Source of the DNA: Bacteroidetes bacterium 43-16 | GTDB lineage: Bacteria > Bacteroidota > Bacteroidia > Chitinophagales > Chitinophagaceae | Length of the DNA: 64,000 nucleotides | Direction: 5' to 3' | Assembly: GCA_001897525.1 (NCBI GenBank) | Contig: MKTB01000015.1 | Location: forward strand, 310,001-374,000 | Part shown: piece after piece, positions 54,867-64,000 of the stretch | Layout of the letters: the number at the start of each line of letters is the position of its first letter | Position numbering within the stretch: position 1 is the stretch's first letter | Notes under the pieces: generated by a model | Told to the model about the DNA's origin: nothing | What the model saw: the letters and a program-made list of their open reading frames with translations, nothing else | Database searches by the model: none | Translations under genes and position numbers: made by a program

Positions 54867-55610
54867 ATGAATACAAATAATAAAGATACCGCGTTCAGTG
54901 AAGATCAGTTTAACAGCGTTTTCCCGGAAAACATCAATAAGCACTACTGGAACCGGGCAAGGAATTATATCATTAAGAGTTATTTCCAGCAATTCAATTT
55001 CCCTCAGCCTTGTATAGAAATAGGATGCGGACGCGGATCTGTGATTGCCTACCTGGCCAAGCATCATATCCACATCCAGGGAGTGGATATCGCTGATACA
55101 AAGGCCTACCCCGAAGTAGCTGCACAAATCAAAACGAACACGGATGCATTGCTCCTGGATGATGCGTTTACCCACCAGTTTAAGTCCTTATTGCTGTTTG
55201 ATGTACTGGAGCATATAGAAGATCCGGATGCTTTCTTAAATGCTATATTCAAAAAATACCCCAACGTAGAACAAATATTGCTTACCGTACCGGCCAGGAT
55301 GGAGATCTGGTCTAATTTTGATGAATACCTGAACCACTTCCGGCGCTATGATTTGAATATGATAGAAAGCACGGCAAATGCTACCGGCTGCAGGATCCTG
55401 GCAAGACAATATGCATTTCACAGCCTCTATCCTTTTGCCAGGGCGCTGAAAGCAATGCGTAAGGAACGTAATACAGAGATGAATCCCCCAAAAAGTTTGA
55501 TCAGCAACCTGTTTCACAAAGTCGTTGCCACCTACTTCCGGGCAGAATACAAGCTCTTCCCCAAAAAATGGAAAGGAACGACTGTGATCGCGGTGCTGCA
55601 AAGAAAATAA
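54867..55610 (+). CDS. Class I SAM-dependent methyltransferase
   Basis: A 247-residue methyltransferase with CIEIGCGRGSVIAYLAKHHIHIQGVDIAD (SAM-binding GxGxG) and LLLFDVLEHIEDPDAFLNAIFKKY (motif IV/V region), as in type 11/12 small-molecule and sugar methyltransferases. The later VPARMEIWSNFDEYLNHFRRYD is typical of members found beside glycan genes, but no sugar genes are next to it here. The substrate cannot be told. A strong terminator follows. Confidence 0.8.
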   Translation: MNTNNKDTAFSEDQFNSVFPENINKHYWNRARNYIIKSYFQQFNFPQPCIEIGCGRGSVIAYLAKHHIHIQGVDIADTKAYPEVAAQIKTNTDALLLDDAFTHQFKSLLLFDVLEHIEDPDAFLNAIFKKYPNVEQILLTVPARMEIWSNFDEYLNHFRRYDLNMIESTANATGCRILARQYAFHSLYPFARALKAMRKERNTEMNPPKSLISNLFHKVVATYFRAEYKLFPKKWKGTTVIAVLQRK

Positions 55611-55642
55611 CCGGGTAGCAGGGCACAAGACGGCTATAAATG

Positions 55643-55678
55643 AAGAAGGGCAAAGCATCAAGATGCTTTGCCCTTCTT
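55643..55678. terminator. Bidirectional terminator hairpin
   Basis: A 17-bp stem (AAGAAGGGCAAAGCATC / GATGCTTTGCCCTTCTT) with a 2-nt gap between the convergent methyltransferase and T9SS cargo genes, T-rich on both sides. Confidence 0.85.
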
Positions 55679-55694
55679 TTATATTGGGGGTCTC

Positions 55695-58600
55695 CTACCT
55701 CATCAGGGTAACATTACCCTGCTTCTTGGTGGAGGTCCCATCTACAAATTCAACGACTAAAACGTAGCCATAAGCATCCATTTCCTGTGGTTTTCCTTTA
55801 TAAGTACCATCCCAACCGATCTCCTGGTCAGAGGTTTCAAAGATCTGCTCACCCCAGCGGTTAAAGACTTTAAGGTTCATACTGGCAATACCATATCCTC
55901 TCACGCGGAACACGTCATTATTGCCATCCCCATTAGGGCTGAAGCCGGAAGGTACATCTGCCAGGGGATAGATAACGGCTTCCAGTGTTTTACAGGTCTT
56001 GCTGGAACATTTATATTGATTGGTCGCGGTCAGGCATACCTCGTAAAGACCACTTTTGCGGTATTCATGTACCGGGTTTTCCAGGGTGCTGGTGCGGCCA
56101 TCACCGAAGTTCCAACTGTAAGAGCTGGCATCCTGGCTTTGGTTGTTAAAGGTAAAAGGAACATTGGTCTCTGCGATTGCAGGAGAATAAGTAAATGCCG
56201 CAGTGGGAGAAGGTCTCACGGTTACCGAGGTGGTTACGGTATCATATTTATTACAGCTTGCAGGATTGCCCACGATCAAAGTGACCTGGTAAGTACCCGG
56301 GGTAGTATAGTTATGGGTTACCCCGGCCGTATTGCTGGTGTTTCCATCGCCCAGGTTCCATTGATAGGTGGTCACATTAGTGCCTCCTGCAGGAAAATTA
56401 ACCTCTGTGCCTACACAGGCATCTATGCCCGGCAGGTTAGGTGCGCTCACAAAAAGCGGATCAAAAGTAAGGTTCTGAATGACGGAGTCCGGTGTATTAC
56501 ATGCCCCGGCCATAGTCATGACCAGTTTAACCGCAAAGGTGCCCGGATTAGTATATACCTGGGCAGGAGGGTTAGCACCATTAAAGGTGTTACCATTACC
56601 AAAATCCCAGAAGAAACCGGCCCCTGAAGTACCGCCGCCATTGATACCGGTAGAGGTATTATTGAAGACCACCCTTAATTGCTCACAACTATCCAGTATG
56701 GTAGTTGTAAAGGCAGGATTGATCGCATCATTGGTTACTGTAATCGTGACATAGCTGGTATCCAGCACACGGCAGGCATCGGGGTTAGAGCCAATCAGGC
56801 GTACGGTATAGACACCCGGTGTGGTATAAGTATGGGTAGGGGTCTGCAGGTTACTGGTAGTATTATCCCCAAAATTCCAGGCCCAGTTGGTAGCATTGGT
56901 AGAATTGTCTAAAAAGTTTACCGTAAACGGTGCACAGCCGGTAGCCGAAGGGGTTGCCTGCGCATTGGTGCTCACGCTACCCAGGTTAAAGGCTATTTTC
57001 ACCACCCCGAGGTTACAGTTACCACTGTTCTCTGATGTGGCATAAGCACCCGGTGTAGCGGGAAAAGAAGACGTGGGACCGCAACTGGCACAGATAGCCT
57101 GGTACACGACTCCATTAGGATCAAACCTGCTCGTACCGCCATCTACGTGCTCCTCAATACCTGCTGAACCGAAATAGCTGCCATACAAGAGGCTCTGCAT
57201 ATCTTTCTTAAACACGATGAAATAGAAATCGGCACCATCTGTAGTCGCCTGTAAGGCGGTACTCGTAAGCGGCATACCGATCACCGTTGTTGGCGGGCCG
57301 GCTGTTGTTAAACCGCCCCAGCCGGAAATATAAATATTCTCACAGGTATCCACCAGGAATGCCACGGGTGAAATATTCACATTGGCTACCTGCCCGGAAC
57401 CATACACGGACGAAAATATCCCTGTTGCCAAAGAGCTGTCCAGTTTCATTACAAACTGCCGGGAATTCGCGTTTTGATAAACACCTGCAGGAAAGACCGG
57501 GAAATTACCCTGGGTCTGGCCCATCACATAAACCGCATTTTTATTATCTACCTGAACGCCATAGATCTGGTCATAAGCAGTTGTACCGATATAGGTAGAC
57601 CTGATGAGTGTATTATTGGTATTATTAAAACGCATAATAAAACCGTCAATAGCGCCCGGTTTCGTAGCCTGGTAGGCACCGCTCATAGATGCGCTATGGA
57701 AATCGGAACTTTCGGTACCACCCGTAATGTACACTTTAGTCTCTGAAGTATCCAGGGCAATACTATAAGCCCCGTCTGCTGCCGAACCTCCGATATAAGT
57801 ACCGTAAAGCATGGTAGAAAGGTTGGGATTGAATTTCAGGTAAACACCATCCTGTGTACCCCCGATGCTGGACTTCAATGCCGTAGCTGTGACCGGGAAG
57901 TTGGTGGACCGGGTATTACCGGCCATATAAATATTACCGAGTTTATCTACGATGACCTCACTGCGGGCATCATCGCCATAGTTATGTTTTAAGGAACTCT
58001 GAGAAGCGAAAGCAGCATTTATATTTACCCCGTCATCACCTGAGCCGCCCACATAAGTAGAACCTATCAGCGCCGTACCTGTGGCATTCAACTTAGTCAA
58101 AACGATATCGAAGCCTCCATTATGAGCAGGGCTGTAACTGGTGCTTAAAGTCGGATAGTTGGCAGACATACTTTTACCGGCAATCACCAGGTTATTGTTG
58201 GCATCTACCACGAGACTATGCGGCATTTCATTGCCACTGCCCCCGATATAGGTAGAGAATAAAAGCGTATTGCCTACCGCATTAAATTTAGAAACAGCAA
58301 TATCACAATCGATACCGAAGCTTCCATTGGTGCTTCCTCCGCCATAGGTGGCTTGTAAAGCCCCTACAGAAAGCGGGTAGCCCGCACCGCGGACAATACC
58401 CCCGGCATATAGATTGCCCTGGTGATCATAAGTGGCTGTAAAGCCCCAGTTATCGGCAACAGAGCCCGTAAGGGAGGCAAACACGATCTGCGGATCGATC
58501 ACCAGCTGGCTGGTTTTATCATAACCTTTAGGCAGCTCAAACTTAAGCACATTACCTTCTAAACGGTAATTACACTTCACTTCTACTTTAGTGCCGTCTT

Positions 58601-59234
58601 TATACTGGTAGGCATAGGGCTTTTGCTCCACGATATCGCCTACAGAGGTCATCAGCATAAGACTACCCTTCTCAATACGCATCCCGTTAAGGCCTTCGTA
58701 CTGCAAAGCTACTTTAGCCGGGTCTGCATGAGGCTGAAGAATGATATCATATTTCAATCCCGAGCTTTCGGTATAGAAATAGAAATCGGTGCCCGGGTAC
58801 ACTTCTTTATAGGTCACATTCCCGTAAGCGGCAACATTCGATTTCCAGCGTTGCGGATCATTACCTAAAAAGTAATTTACTTTATCGGTATGCACCCGTC
58901 CCGGTACGGTGACCGGGTCCTGATTCCCGTTTAACCAGTTTATTTTATAGGCATGGAAGGAAAACGAGGGGGAAGTCTCATATTTCCCATCCTTATAAGC
59001 TTTAAACAATTCATGGTTCTGGGGATGGCCGACAAGGATCTTAAGCCCTCCCTTTTCCAGGTAAATATCTGCATTCGGAGAGATCCCTTTGTATAAAAAA
59101 GGATGTGCCCACTGTCCCAGGTTAGGTACAAATTGTACCGAGCTATTCGCAGTCGATGGGCCTTCATGTGCCGAAAGCCGGCCTGTTGTCAACAACAGTG
59201 CTGCCTGAATAGTGAGTAATAAAAATTTCTTCAT
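55695..59234 (-). CDS. Large T9SS-secreted protein with SBBP-like and PKD domains
   Basis: A 1179-residue exported protein. After a signal peptide (MKKFLLLTIQAALLLTTGRLSA) comes a DUF7948-like N-terminal domain (about 30-255: FVPNLGQWAHPFLYKG, YPGTDFYFYTESSGLKYDI). Next are SBBP-like propeller repeats (about 260-750, recurring STYIGGSG and NIYMAGNT). Then four PKD-like domains (WNFGDNTTS, WDFGNGNTF, WNLGDGNTS, WNFGDGRTS). The end (about 1095-1179) is the type B sorting domain: FSPNGDGNNDVFRVRG, NRWGEQIFET, WDGTYKGKP. It is a predicted surface protein secreted through T9SS, common in gliding or adhesive Bacteroidota. An adhesin or matrix role is inference. Confidence 0.88.
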   Translation of the reverse strand: MKKFLLLTIQAALLLTTGRLSAHEGPSTANSSVQFVPNLGQWAHPFLYKGISPNADIYLEKGGLKILVGHPQNHELFKAYKDGKYETSPSFSFHAYKINWLNGNQDPVTVPGRVHTDKVNYFLGNDPQRWKSNVAAYGNVTYKEVYPGTDFYFYTESSGLKYDIILQPHADPAKVALQYEGLNGMRIEKGSLMLMTSVGDIVEQKPYAYQYKDGTKVEVKCNYRLEGNVLKFELPKGYDKTSQLVIDPQIVFASLTGSVADNWGFTATYDHQGNLYAGGIVRGAGYPLSVGALQATYGGGSTNGSFGIDCDIAVSKFNAVGNTLLFSTYIGGSGNEMPHSLVVDANNNLVIAGKSMSANYPTLSTSYSPAHNGGFDIVLTKLNATGTALIGSTYVGGSGDDGVNINAAFASQSSLKHNYGDDARSEVIVDKLGNIYMAGNTRSTNFPVTATALKSSIGGTQDGVYLKFNPNLSTMLYGTYIGGSAADGAYSIALDTSETKVYITGGTESSDFHSASMSGAYQATKPGAIDGFIMRFNNTNNTLIRSTYIGTTAYDQIYGVQVDNKNAVYVMGQTQGNFPVFPAGVYQNANSRQFVMKLDSSLATGIFSSVYGSGQVANVNISPVAFLVDTCENIYISGWGGLTTAGPPTTVIGMPLTSTALQATTDGADFYFIVFKKDMQSLLYGSYFGSAGIEEHVDGGTSRFDPNGVVYQAICASCGPTSSFPATPGAYATSENSGNCNLGVVKIAFNLGSVSTNAQATPSATGCAPFTVNFLDNSTNATNWAWNFGDNTTSNLQTPTHTYTTPGVYTVRLIGSNPDACRVLDTSYVTITVTNDAINPAFTTTILDSCEQLRVVFNNTSTGINGGGTSGAGFFWDFGNGNTFNGANPPAQVYTNPGTFAVKLVMTMAGACNTPDSVIQNLTFDPLFVSAPNLPGIDACVGTEVNFPAGGTNVTTYQWNLGDGNTSNTAGVTHNYTTPGTYQVTLIVGNPASCNKYDTVTTSVTVRPSPTAAFTYSPAIAETNVPFTFNNQSQDASSYSWNFGDGRTSTLENPVHEYRKSGLYEVCLTATNQYKCSSKTCKTLEAVIYPLADVPSGFSPNGDGNNDVFRVRGYGIASMNLKVFNRWGEQIFETSDQEIGWDGTYKGKPQEMDAYGYVLVVEFVDGTSTKKQGNVTLMR

Positions 59235-59334
59235 TACGCAATGCTTTGAAGTTGGTGGATAAAAGAAACAGGATCAAGCATTCGTTGGTGATAACAATAG
59301 TTGCACTGTTCCATGGATTTGGGTCATTATTGGT

Positions 59335-59967
59335 TTATATAAATTTATTGATCCGGGCCGTTTTGATGGCATCTGCTTTGGAGTGTACATCCAGCTTGGC
59401 ATAAATGTTCTTCAAATGAGACTTCACGGTTTCCAGGTCAATAAAAAATTCATCTGCGATCTTTCCTCTTGTTTTTCCTGCGGCTATCTGTTCCAAAATT
59501 TCGGTTTCTCTCCGGGTCAACGGAGATTCATTACTTCTTTGAAAAGAGTTCACCACCATTTTGGCGATATGGGCGCTCATAGGGCCACCGCCCAGCATCA
59601 CTTCATTCACCGCTTCCAGTATCTTCTGAGGAGGTGTATTCTTGGTCAGGTAACCCGAGGCTCCTTTTGACAGGGCTTCAAATACCGTATCCTGGTGCTC
59701 ATTGACCGACAGGATGATAATTGCAGCATCAGGAACCAGGGATTTAATTTTAGGCAATGCCTGCAAACCGGAAATGCCCGGCAATTGAATGTCCAGCAAT
59801 ACAACATCAGGATCAAGTGCCACAACAGATTTAATCGCATCCTCCGCATTGGCAAAAGCGCCGGTAACCGCGTAGCCGTCTTCCTCGTTCAACAAGAACT
59901 GGAAGCTGTCCCGGATAACACTGTCGTCTTCTACCAAAACTATCTGTATGTCGGATGTACTGTTCAT
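59335..59967 (-). CDS. NarL/FixJ-family response regulator
   Basis: A 210-residue response regulator. The receiver has VLVEDDSVIRDS (acidic pocket), VVLLDIQLPGISGL with Asp59 as phosphorylation site, and the conserved SKGASGYLTK Lys. The LuxR-type HTH at about 150-205 reads LTRRETEILEQIAAGKTRGKIADEF and TVKSHLKNIYAKLDVHSK. No histidine kinase gene adjoins it; the nearest one in the window is at 41814-42866 and its pairing is unknown. A TAAATTTG box lies 28 nt upstream. It could control the upstream T9SS cargo gene, but nothing shows this. Confidence 0.92.
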   Translation of the reverse strand: MNSTSDIQIVLVEDDSVIRDSFQFLLNEEDGYAVTGAFANAEDAIKSVVALDPDVVLLDIQLPGISGLQALPKIKSLVPDAAIIILSVNEHQDTVFEALSKGASGYLTKNTPPQKILEAVNEVMLGGGPMSAHIAKMVVNSFQRSNESPLTRRETEILEQIAAGKTRGKIADEFFIDLETVKSHLKNIYAKLDVHSKADAIKTARINKFI

Positions 59968-59995
59968 TTATAAAAGGGCATTTTTCACCTGATAA

Positions 59996-60003
59996 CAAAT
60001 TTA
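59996..60003 (-). promoter_or_regulatory. TAAATTTG -7 promoter box
   Basis: Exact TAnnTTTG match on the minus strand, 28 nt upstream of the response-regulator ATG. Confidence 0.5.
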
Positions 60004-60056
60004 AACTTTTTTCTAACACATTATTGTAATTTATTAGGCAAATATCCATTCCAGCA

Positions 60057-60086
60057 AACAGGGATCACAAAAATGTGATCCCTGTT
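60057..60086 (-). terminator. Hairpin after ppx
   Basis: A 13-bp stem (AACAGGGATCACA / TGTGATCCCTGTT) with a 4-nt loop, 33 nt after the ppx stop. It lacks a clean T-run on the minus strand, so it may be a weaker or protein-bound terminator. Confidence 0.6.
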
Positions 60087-60119
60087 CCCTTAGTTTTCTA
60101 TATATAGCCACCGCCAGCC

Positions 60120-61007
60120 TTAAGGCAGTTTGGTATGCTGCTGATACAGCATCCTGATCAATCCGTCTGCTAAGCCGATCTTCGGCACATAGATATCCTG
60201 GGCACCTGCCCAACGCATCACAGAAGTATAGATCTGCAAAGCCGGCACGATCACATCTGCACGGTCTCTCCTGATATTGTACAAATGCATCCGTTCTTCT
60301 ATTGTAGAAGCAGAAAGTTCTTTATGGTAATCTTTTAAGAGTTCCAGTTTTAAAGGACGGTTATCCTTAGTCTTAGACAGGGAAAACACTTTGTTGATAT
60401 TTCCCCCGCTCCCGATGGCTTTAATATCCTCAAAGTTTTTAGTGTGATTTTTTATAAACCATTTAAAATGCTCCAGCTGAGCATCAGTCACCTGGTTGTT
60501 CAGCAAGCGGATGGTGCCGATATTGAAAGATTCTTTGAAGATGATATTGCCCTGGGCAAACATAGTAAGCTCTGTACTTCCTCCCCCTACATCAATGTAC
60601 AAAAAGGTTTCGTGGCTGTCTATATTCTCCGCAATATGTGTTTCGTAAATAATATTGGCCTCATCTGCCCCGGTAATGATGTCTATGGCAATACCCGTTT
60701 CAGCCTTCACATACCCGATGATCTCCTTTCCGTTTTGCGCATCTCGCATCGCAGAAGTAGCACAGGCCCGGTAATGCTCCACCTTGTAAATATCCATCAT
60801 CAGGCGGTACACTTTCATGGTGTCCAGCACCATTTTAGATTTCTCTTCAGAGATCAGGCCGGTCTCAAACACCTCAAAGCCCAAACGCAGGGGTATCCGC
60901 AACAAGTTTAACTTAGTATAATCTACAGTCCCGTCTTTGTAGGTGGTCACTTCTGTAATGAGTAACCGCGCAGCGTTGGAGCCAATATCTATTGCAGCTA
61001 ATATCAA
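60120..61007 (-). CDS. ppx: Exopolyphosphatase / GppA-like phosphatase
   Basis: A 295-residue Ppx/GppA protein starting with TTG at 61007; no in-frame ATG was found upstream. It has AAIDIGSNAARLLITEV (phosphate loop), ACATSAMRDAQNG, LYIDVGGGSTELTMF and GSGGNINKVFSL. It lies 35 nt after ppk1, the classical ppk-ppx pairing, so it should break down polyphosphate made by that enzyme. It is shorter than E. coli Ppx, with no C-terminal HD domain; such short forms are usual in Bacteroidota. Confidence 0.9.
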   Translation of the reverse strand: MILAAIDIGSNAARLLITEVTTYKDGTVDYTKLNLLRIPLRLGFEVFETGLISEEKSKMVLDTMKVYRLMMDIYKVEHYRACATSAMRDAQNGKEIIGYVKAETGIAIDIITGADEANIIYETHIAENIDSHETFLYIDVGGGSTELTMFAQGNIIFKESFNIGTIRLLNNQVTDAQLEHFKWFIKNHTKNFEDIKAIGSGGNINKVFSLSKTKDNRPLKLELLKDYHKELSASTIEERMHLYNIRRDRADVIVPALQIYTSVMRWAGAQDIYVPKIGLADGLIRMLYQQHTKLP

Positions 61008-61042
61008 TGTCTTTATATTTATTCTCTTGCGAAATTATAAAA

Positions 61043-63124
61043 TTATTTCGCTTTAAGTTTAATACTTTGCCCGGCTTCTTCTTTTACGTATTCATAGGTC
61101 TTCTTTTGAGAGCGGATCACCGGCTCATGCTCTTTCCTGGGCACATAGATATTCTTTTGCTGATTATCGAGGATACGGGCCTTATCATTCTCGGCCAGTT
61201 GCAGGCTGATGATATTGATAAGATCTTTTTTCAACTCTTTAGAAATGATGGGACAGGCCACCTCTACCCTATGGTCGAGGTTGCGCACCATCCAGTCTGC
61301 CGATGAGATATATACTTTTGGATCGCCGGCATTTTCAAAAATGAACACGCGGCCATGCTCCAGGTATTCGTCTACAATACTGATTGCTTTGATCGGTTTC
61401 TTAAATTTCTTGTTCTCGCTGATCAGGCAGCAGATGCCCCTTACGATCAGGTTCACTTTTACCCCTTCCAGTGCAGCCTCCGTGATCTTCTCCATAAGGG
61501 CAACATCTACCAGGCTATTCAGCTTGATCGTAATGCCGGATGCTTTTCCTGCTTTATGGTTCTTTATTTCCTTATCCATAAGCTCGATAAACACCGCACG
61601 CATATTGATGGGTGATACCGGGAGCACTTTGCAGGCTTTGAGGGCATGGCTCTTACCCGGGTTTTCGAGATAAGTGAATACCCTGCCCACATCGGCCAGG
61701 ATCTGGCGATTGGAGGTCAGCAGGCAATGATCGCCGTAGAAGTTGGCCGTAATCTCATTAAAGTTACCGGTGCTCACAAAGCCGAAATGCTTCACCTTGC
61801 CGAATTCCACCTTTTTGATCAGGCAGATCTTGGCATGTACCTTCATATTGGGAATGCCCAGGATAACATTAACCCCTTCTTCTCCCAGCTTCTCGCGCCA
61901 TTTAAGGTTAGCTTCCTCATCGAAGCGGGCCTTGAGTTCCAGCACGGCAGTTACTTTCTTGCCATTCCTGGCAGCATTCACCAGCGCATTGGCGATCTGT
62001 GAATTTTTGGCCAGCCTGTAGCAGGTGATCTTGATGCTTTCCACATGCGGATCGATGGCCGCTTCGCGGAGCAGATCGATCAGGGGATCAAAAGAATGAT
62101 AGGGAAAATTGAGCAAAAGATCTTTATGGCTCAATACCTCCATAATGCGCACGGGCTGTATCAATGCAGGATGCATAATCGGCTCCGGCTTTGGTGCCCG
62201 GTCTGCGAATACAGAAGCAGGGAAACCCATAAAATCTTTAAAATTATGGATCCTGCCACCCGGTACTAAATTATCTTTTTTCAGTTGCAGCCTTTTTACC
62301 AGGTATTCCAGTAAAACTTTATCGATGGCTTTATCATACACAAAACGGGTGGCCTTACCTTTCTTCCGGCCTTTCAGGCCTTTCTCCAGGTTGCCGATCA
62401 GGTCGGTGTCGCCATCTATATCAAAGTCAAACTCCGCATCCCTGGTCACCTTGATCACATAGCCTATAAACTGGTCAAAGCCGAAGGCCGAGAACAATTG
62501 TGGCAGGTTGAAGCGGATAATGTCTTCCATTAAAATGATGTCCTTATACCTGCCGCTTGAAGGCAATACCACGAAGCGCGGCAATTCTGTAGGCACTTCT
62601 ATCAAAGAGTACCGGTGCATCATGGGATTGCTCGTGCTCCCCAGGATACAGGCCAGGTAAATGGATTTATCTTTAAGATAAGGGATCTGCGGAATACTTT
62701 CAATCATGAGCGGGACAATAGTGGTGCGCACATGATCATCATAATAGGTCCTGACAAATTCCTTCTGGGCCTGGTTCAGCTGTTTTTCCGTCTTTAAAAA
62801 AATATTGTTTTTTTCTAATTCCGAGATGATGACAGAAAAGGTTTTATCAAAATCTTTATTCTGTTCCATCACCAGGTTCATGATCCTGTTCAGGGTTTTT
62901 TCGGGATCTTCTTCCAGGGAAGCTTTTGCCGTTTTGCTCAAAGCCGCCATTCTTCTTAATGAAGCCACCCTTACCCGGAAAAATTCATCCAGGTTATTTG
63001 AAAATATACCTAAAAATTTCAGCCGGTCCAGTAAGTGCACACTTTCATCTTTTGCCTCCTGCATTACGCGCGCATTGAACGACATCCAGCTGATATCCCT
63101 TACTATTTTTTCTACTTTTGCCAT
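61043..63124 (-). CDS. ppk1: Polyphosphate kinase 1
   Basis: About 693 residues from ATG 63124 (MAKVEKIVRDISWMSFN); the longer frame to 63193 reads through non-coding DNA. The N-terminal SFNARVMQEAKD and FFRVRVASLRRM, the ATP-binding LKARFDEEANLKWREKL, the phospho-His loop NMKVHAKICLI, and the second HKD-like SSADWMVRNLDHRVEV are all present. It makes polyphosphate from ATP. It heads the ppk-ppx operon from a TATATTTG box 37 nt upstream. Confidence 0.94.
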   Translation of the reverse strand: MAKVEKIVRDISWMSFNARVMQEAKDESVHLLDRLKFLGIFSNNLDEFFRVRVASLRRMAALSKTAKASLEEDPEKTLNRIMNLVMEQNKDFDKTFSVIISELEKNNIFLKTEKQLNQAQKEFVRTYYDDHVRTTIVPLMIESIPQIPYLKDKSIYLACILGSTSNPMMHRYSLIEVPTELPRFVVLPSSGRYKDIILMEDIIRFNLPQLFSAFGFDQFIGYVIKVTRDAEFDFDIDGDTDLIGNLEKGLKGRKKGKATRFVYDKAIDKVLLEYLVKRLQLKKDNLVPGGRIHNFKDFMGFPASVFADRAPKPEPIMHPALIQPVRIMEVLSHKDLLLNFPYHSFDPLIDLLREAAIDPHVESIKITCYRLAKNSQIANALVNAARNGKKVTAVLELKARFDEEANLKWREKLGEEGVNVILGIPNMKVHAKICLIKKVEFGKVKHFGFVSTGNFNEITANFYGDHCLLTSNRQILADVGRVFTYLENPGKSHALKACKVLPVSPINMRAVFIELMDKEIKNHKAGKASGITIKLNSLVDVALMEKITEAALEGVKVNLIVRGICCLISENKKFKKPIKAISIVDEYLEHGRVFIFENAGDPKVYISSADWMVRNLDHRVEVACPIISKELKKDLINIISLQLAENDKARILDNQQKNIYVPRKEHEPVIRSQKKTYEYVKEEAGQSIKLKAK

Positions 63125-63161
63125 TCCTGTATAGATTCCTGTTTTAGTCCCCCTAAAAATA

Positions 63162-63169
63162 CAAATATA
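63162..63169 (-). promoter_or_regulatory. TATATTTG -7 promoter box of ppk1
   Basis: Exact TAnnTTTG match on the minus strand, 37 nt upstream of the ppk1 ATG. It supports the shorter ppk1 start. Confidence 0.5.
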
Positions 63170-63328
63170 ACTGCGACCATATAAACAATGCATTATCTTT
63201 ATATTAATTCCTTAACAAAACTAAGATTAAGGTGAAAAGCTGCGTCTATGCTTAAAAGTTCCCTCTTTTTACGTTGATGTATGTCGATTTTTTTAGCCTG
63301 ATTAAGTATTTTTTTAAATTAATATAGC

Positions 63329-64000
63329 ATGAAGAATAGACTACTCATTATTTCTGGTTTGGCATTAAGCTTTCAGTCTTTTGGTCAGGAGATCAACCCT
63401 TCCGACTGGCAACTCGGCCTGTTCGGCGGGCTCAGCGTCCCCCTTGGCGACTATAAAAATGATGTCGGCAGGGCAAAGAACGGGTTCAATACGGGCTTAA
63501 GCCTCGATTACTTTTTCAAAGGTTCCGGATTCGGCCTTGGTGTGGATGCCCGGTTTCAAAGACACAATACCGAAGCTTTTACGACCGACAGTCTAAAGCC
63601 CGGTAGTTTAGTGTATAATTTCCCCAACGGCTATACTTCATTCACCCATTCTGACCGGACGGCCTTTTCCCATATCGGTGTAAGCCTTGGTCCGGTGTAC
63701 CGCGTTCAAAGCCCTTACCTGGACTTTAATTTTTATGCCCGCGCCGGTGCATTGTTCCAGCAATACCCGGAGTACAGCCAATCTATACATGCGCTTAATC
63801 CTTTTACCAACCAGTACGAAACGGTATTATCACCCTTCGGCACTGACAATAAAACGTCCAAACCGATAGCCCTGATGGGTATTTTAGGCATGAAGATGAT
63901 CTATAATATCACGCCTAAGATCGGCATCGGGGTACAGGCAGATTATTTAAGGACCTTTGGCAATAGCGGCGAGTTTGCAGTAGCTTTTAACGAGCAAAAA
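63329..64000 (+). CDS. Outer-membrane beta-barrel protein, N-terminal part
   Basis: Open from ATG 63329 to the right edge (224 codons, no stop). MKNRLLIISGLALSFQSFGQE is a signal peptide. The rest alternates polar and hydrophobic residues as in a beta-barrel: WQLGLFGGLSVPLGDYKND, FNTGLSLDYFFKGSGFGLGVD, HIGVSLGPVYRVQSPY, FNFYARAGALFQQYP and KIGIGVQADYLRTFGN. It fits the outer-membrane-beta-barrel porin-like group. The gene is cut by the window, so length and family are open. Confidence 0.7.
   Translation, partial: MKNRLLIISGLALSFQSFGQEINPSDWQLGLFGGLSVPLGDYKNDVGRAKNGFNTGLSLDYFFKGSGFGLGVDARFQRHNTEAFTTDSLKPGSLVYNFPNGYTSFTHSDRTAFSHIGVSLGPVYRVQSPYLDFNFYARAGALFQQYPEYSQSIHALNPFTNQYETVLSPFGTDNKTSKPIALMGILGMKMIYNITPKIGIGVQADYLRTFGNSGEFAVAFNEQK

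Noticed and set aside
56016-56627. 203-residue plus-strand reading frame inside the T9SS cargo gene
   Set aside because: It is antisense to a clear PKD/SBBP protein, has low-quality composition and no recognisable domain.

Overview
The window looks like a piece of a Bacteroidota chromosome, probably from the Chitinophagales/Sphingobacteriales side. The evidence is the repeated TAnnTTTG -7 promoter box, few Shine-Dalgarno sites, Bacteroidota-type lipoproteins, a TonB-dependent receptor, a large secreted protein with a type IX secretion (T9SS type B) C-terminal domain, a MlaE-type permease and a DUF5606-like protein. The lineage below phylum is an inference. No rRNA, tRNA, CRISPR array, insertion sequence or prophage was seen.

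Positions 1-30427, nearly all on the minus strand, form one large surface-polysaccharide locus. In transcription order it runs: dTDP-sugar genes (rfbB, rfbC, rfbA); WbpD- and WbpB-like genes for a 2,3-diamino-glucuronate; Wza exporter and Wzc tyrosine kinase with a (Gly-Tyr)6 tail; a nucleotide-sugar 6-dehydrogenase; a CapE/FnlA-like 4,6-dehydratase; two DegT-family proteins flanking an acyltransferase; a GNAT; glycosyltransferases; a Wzx flippase; a cupin; more glycosyltransferases around an EpsG/Wzy-like polymerase; an epimerase/reductase next to a WecA/WbpL-like initiating transferase; a short PglD-like protein; an SIS sugar isomerase; and a GtrB/GtrII-like pair that runs off the left edge. 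Together this is a nearly complete Wzx/Wzy pathway: initiation, assembly, flipping, polymerisation, export, and a possible lipid-linked side-branch glucosylation. The second DegT protein (17291-18352) has Arg where its neighbour has the PLP-binding Lys, and it stops 16 residues early. It is the best candidate here for an undescribed activity or a degenerate partner.

Positions 30443-44707 are mostly housekeeping: an ExbB/TolQ-like channel without ExbD, an SlyD-like FKBP, an rRNA methyltransferase, phosphosulfolactate synthase, a catalytically dead M16 peptidase-like protein, a DUF5606-like protein with a Lys/Ala repeat tail, a MlaE permease without ATPase, gyrB, a GNAT-like protein, a histidine kinase, an AI-2E-family transporter and a PolB-like exonuclease.

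Positions 44833-64000 hold small secreted proteins, a probable metal-uptake group (His-rich protein, TonB receptor, His-containing lipoprotein), arfB, an NlpE-like lipoprotein, mazG, recJ-ung, DoxX, a methyltransferase, the 1179-residue T9SS cargo protein, a NarL-type response regulator, the ppk1-ppx pair and the start of an outer-membrane barrel protein. Strong hairpin terminators separate most convergent gene pairs. Several plus-strand genes have the -7 box only 4-10 nt before the ATG, which suggests leaderless or nearly leaderless mRNAs.
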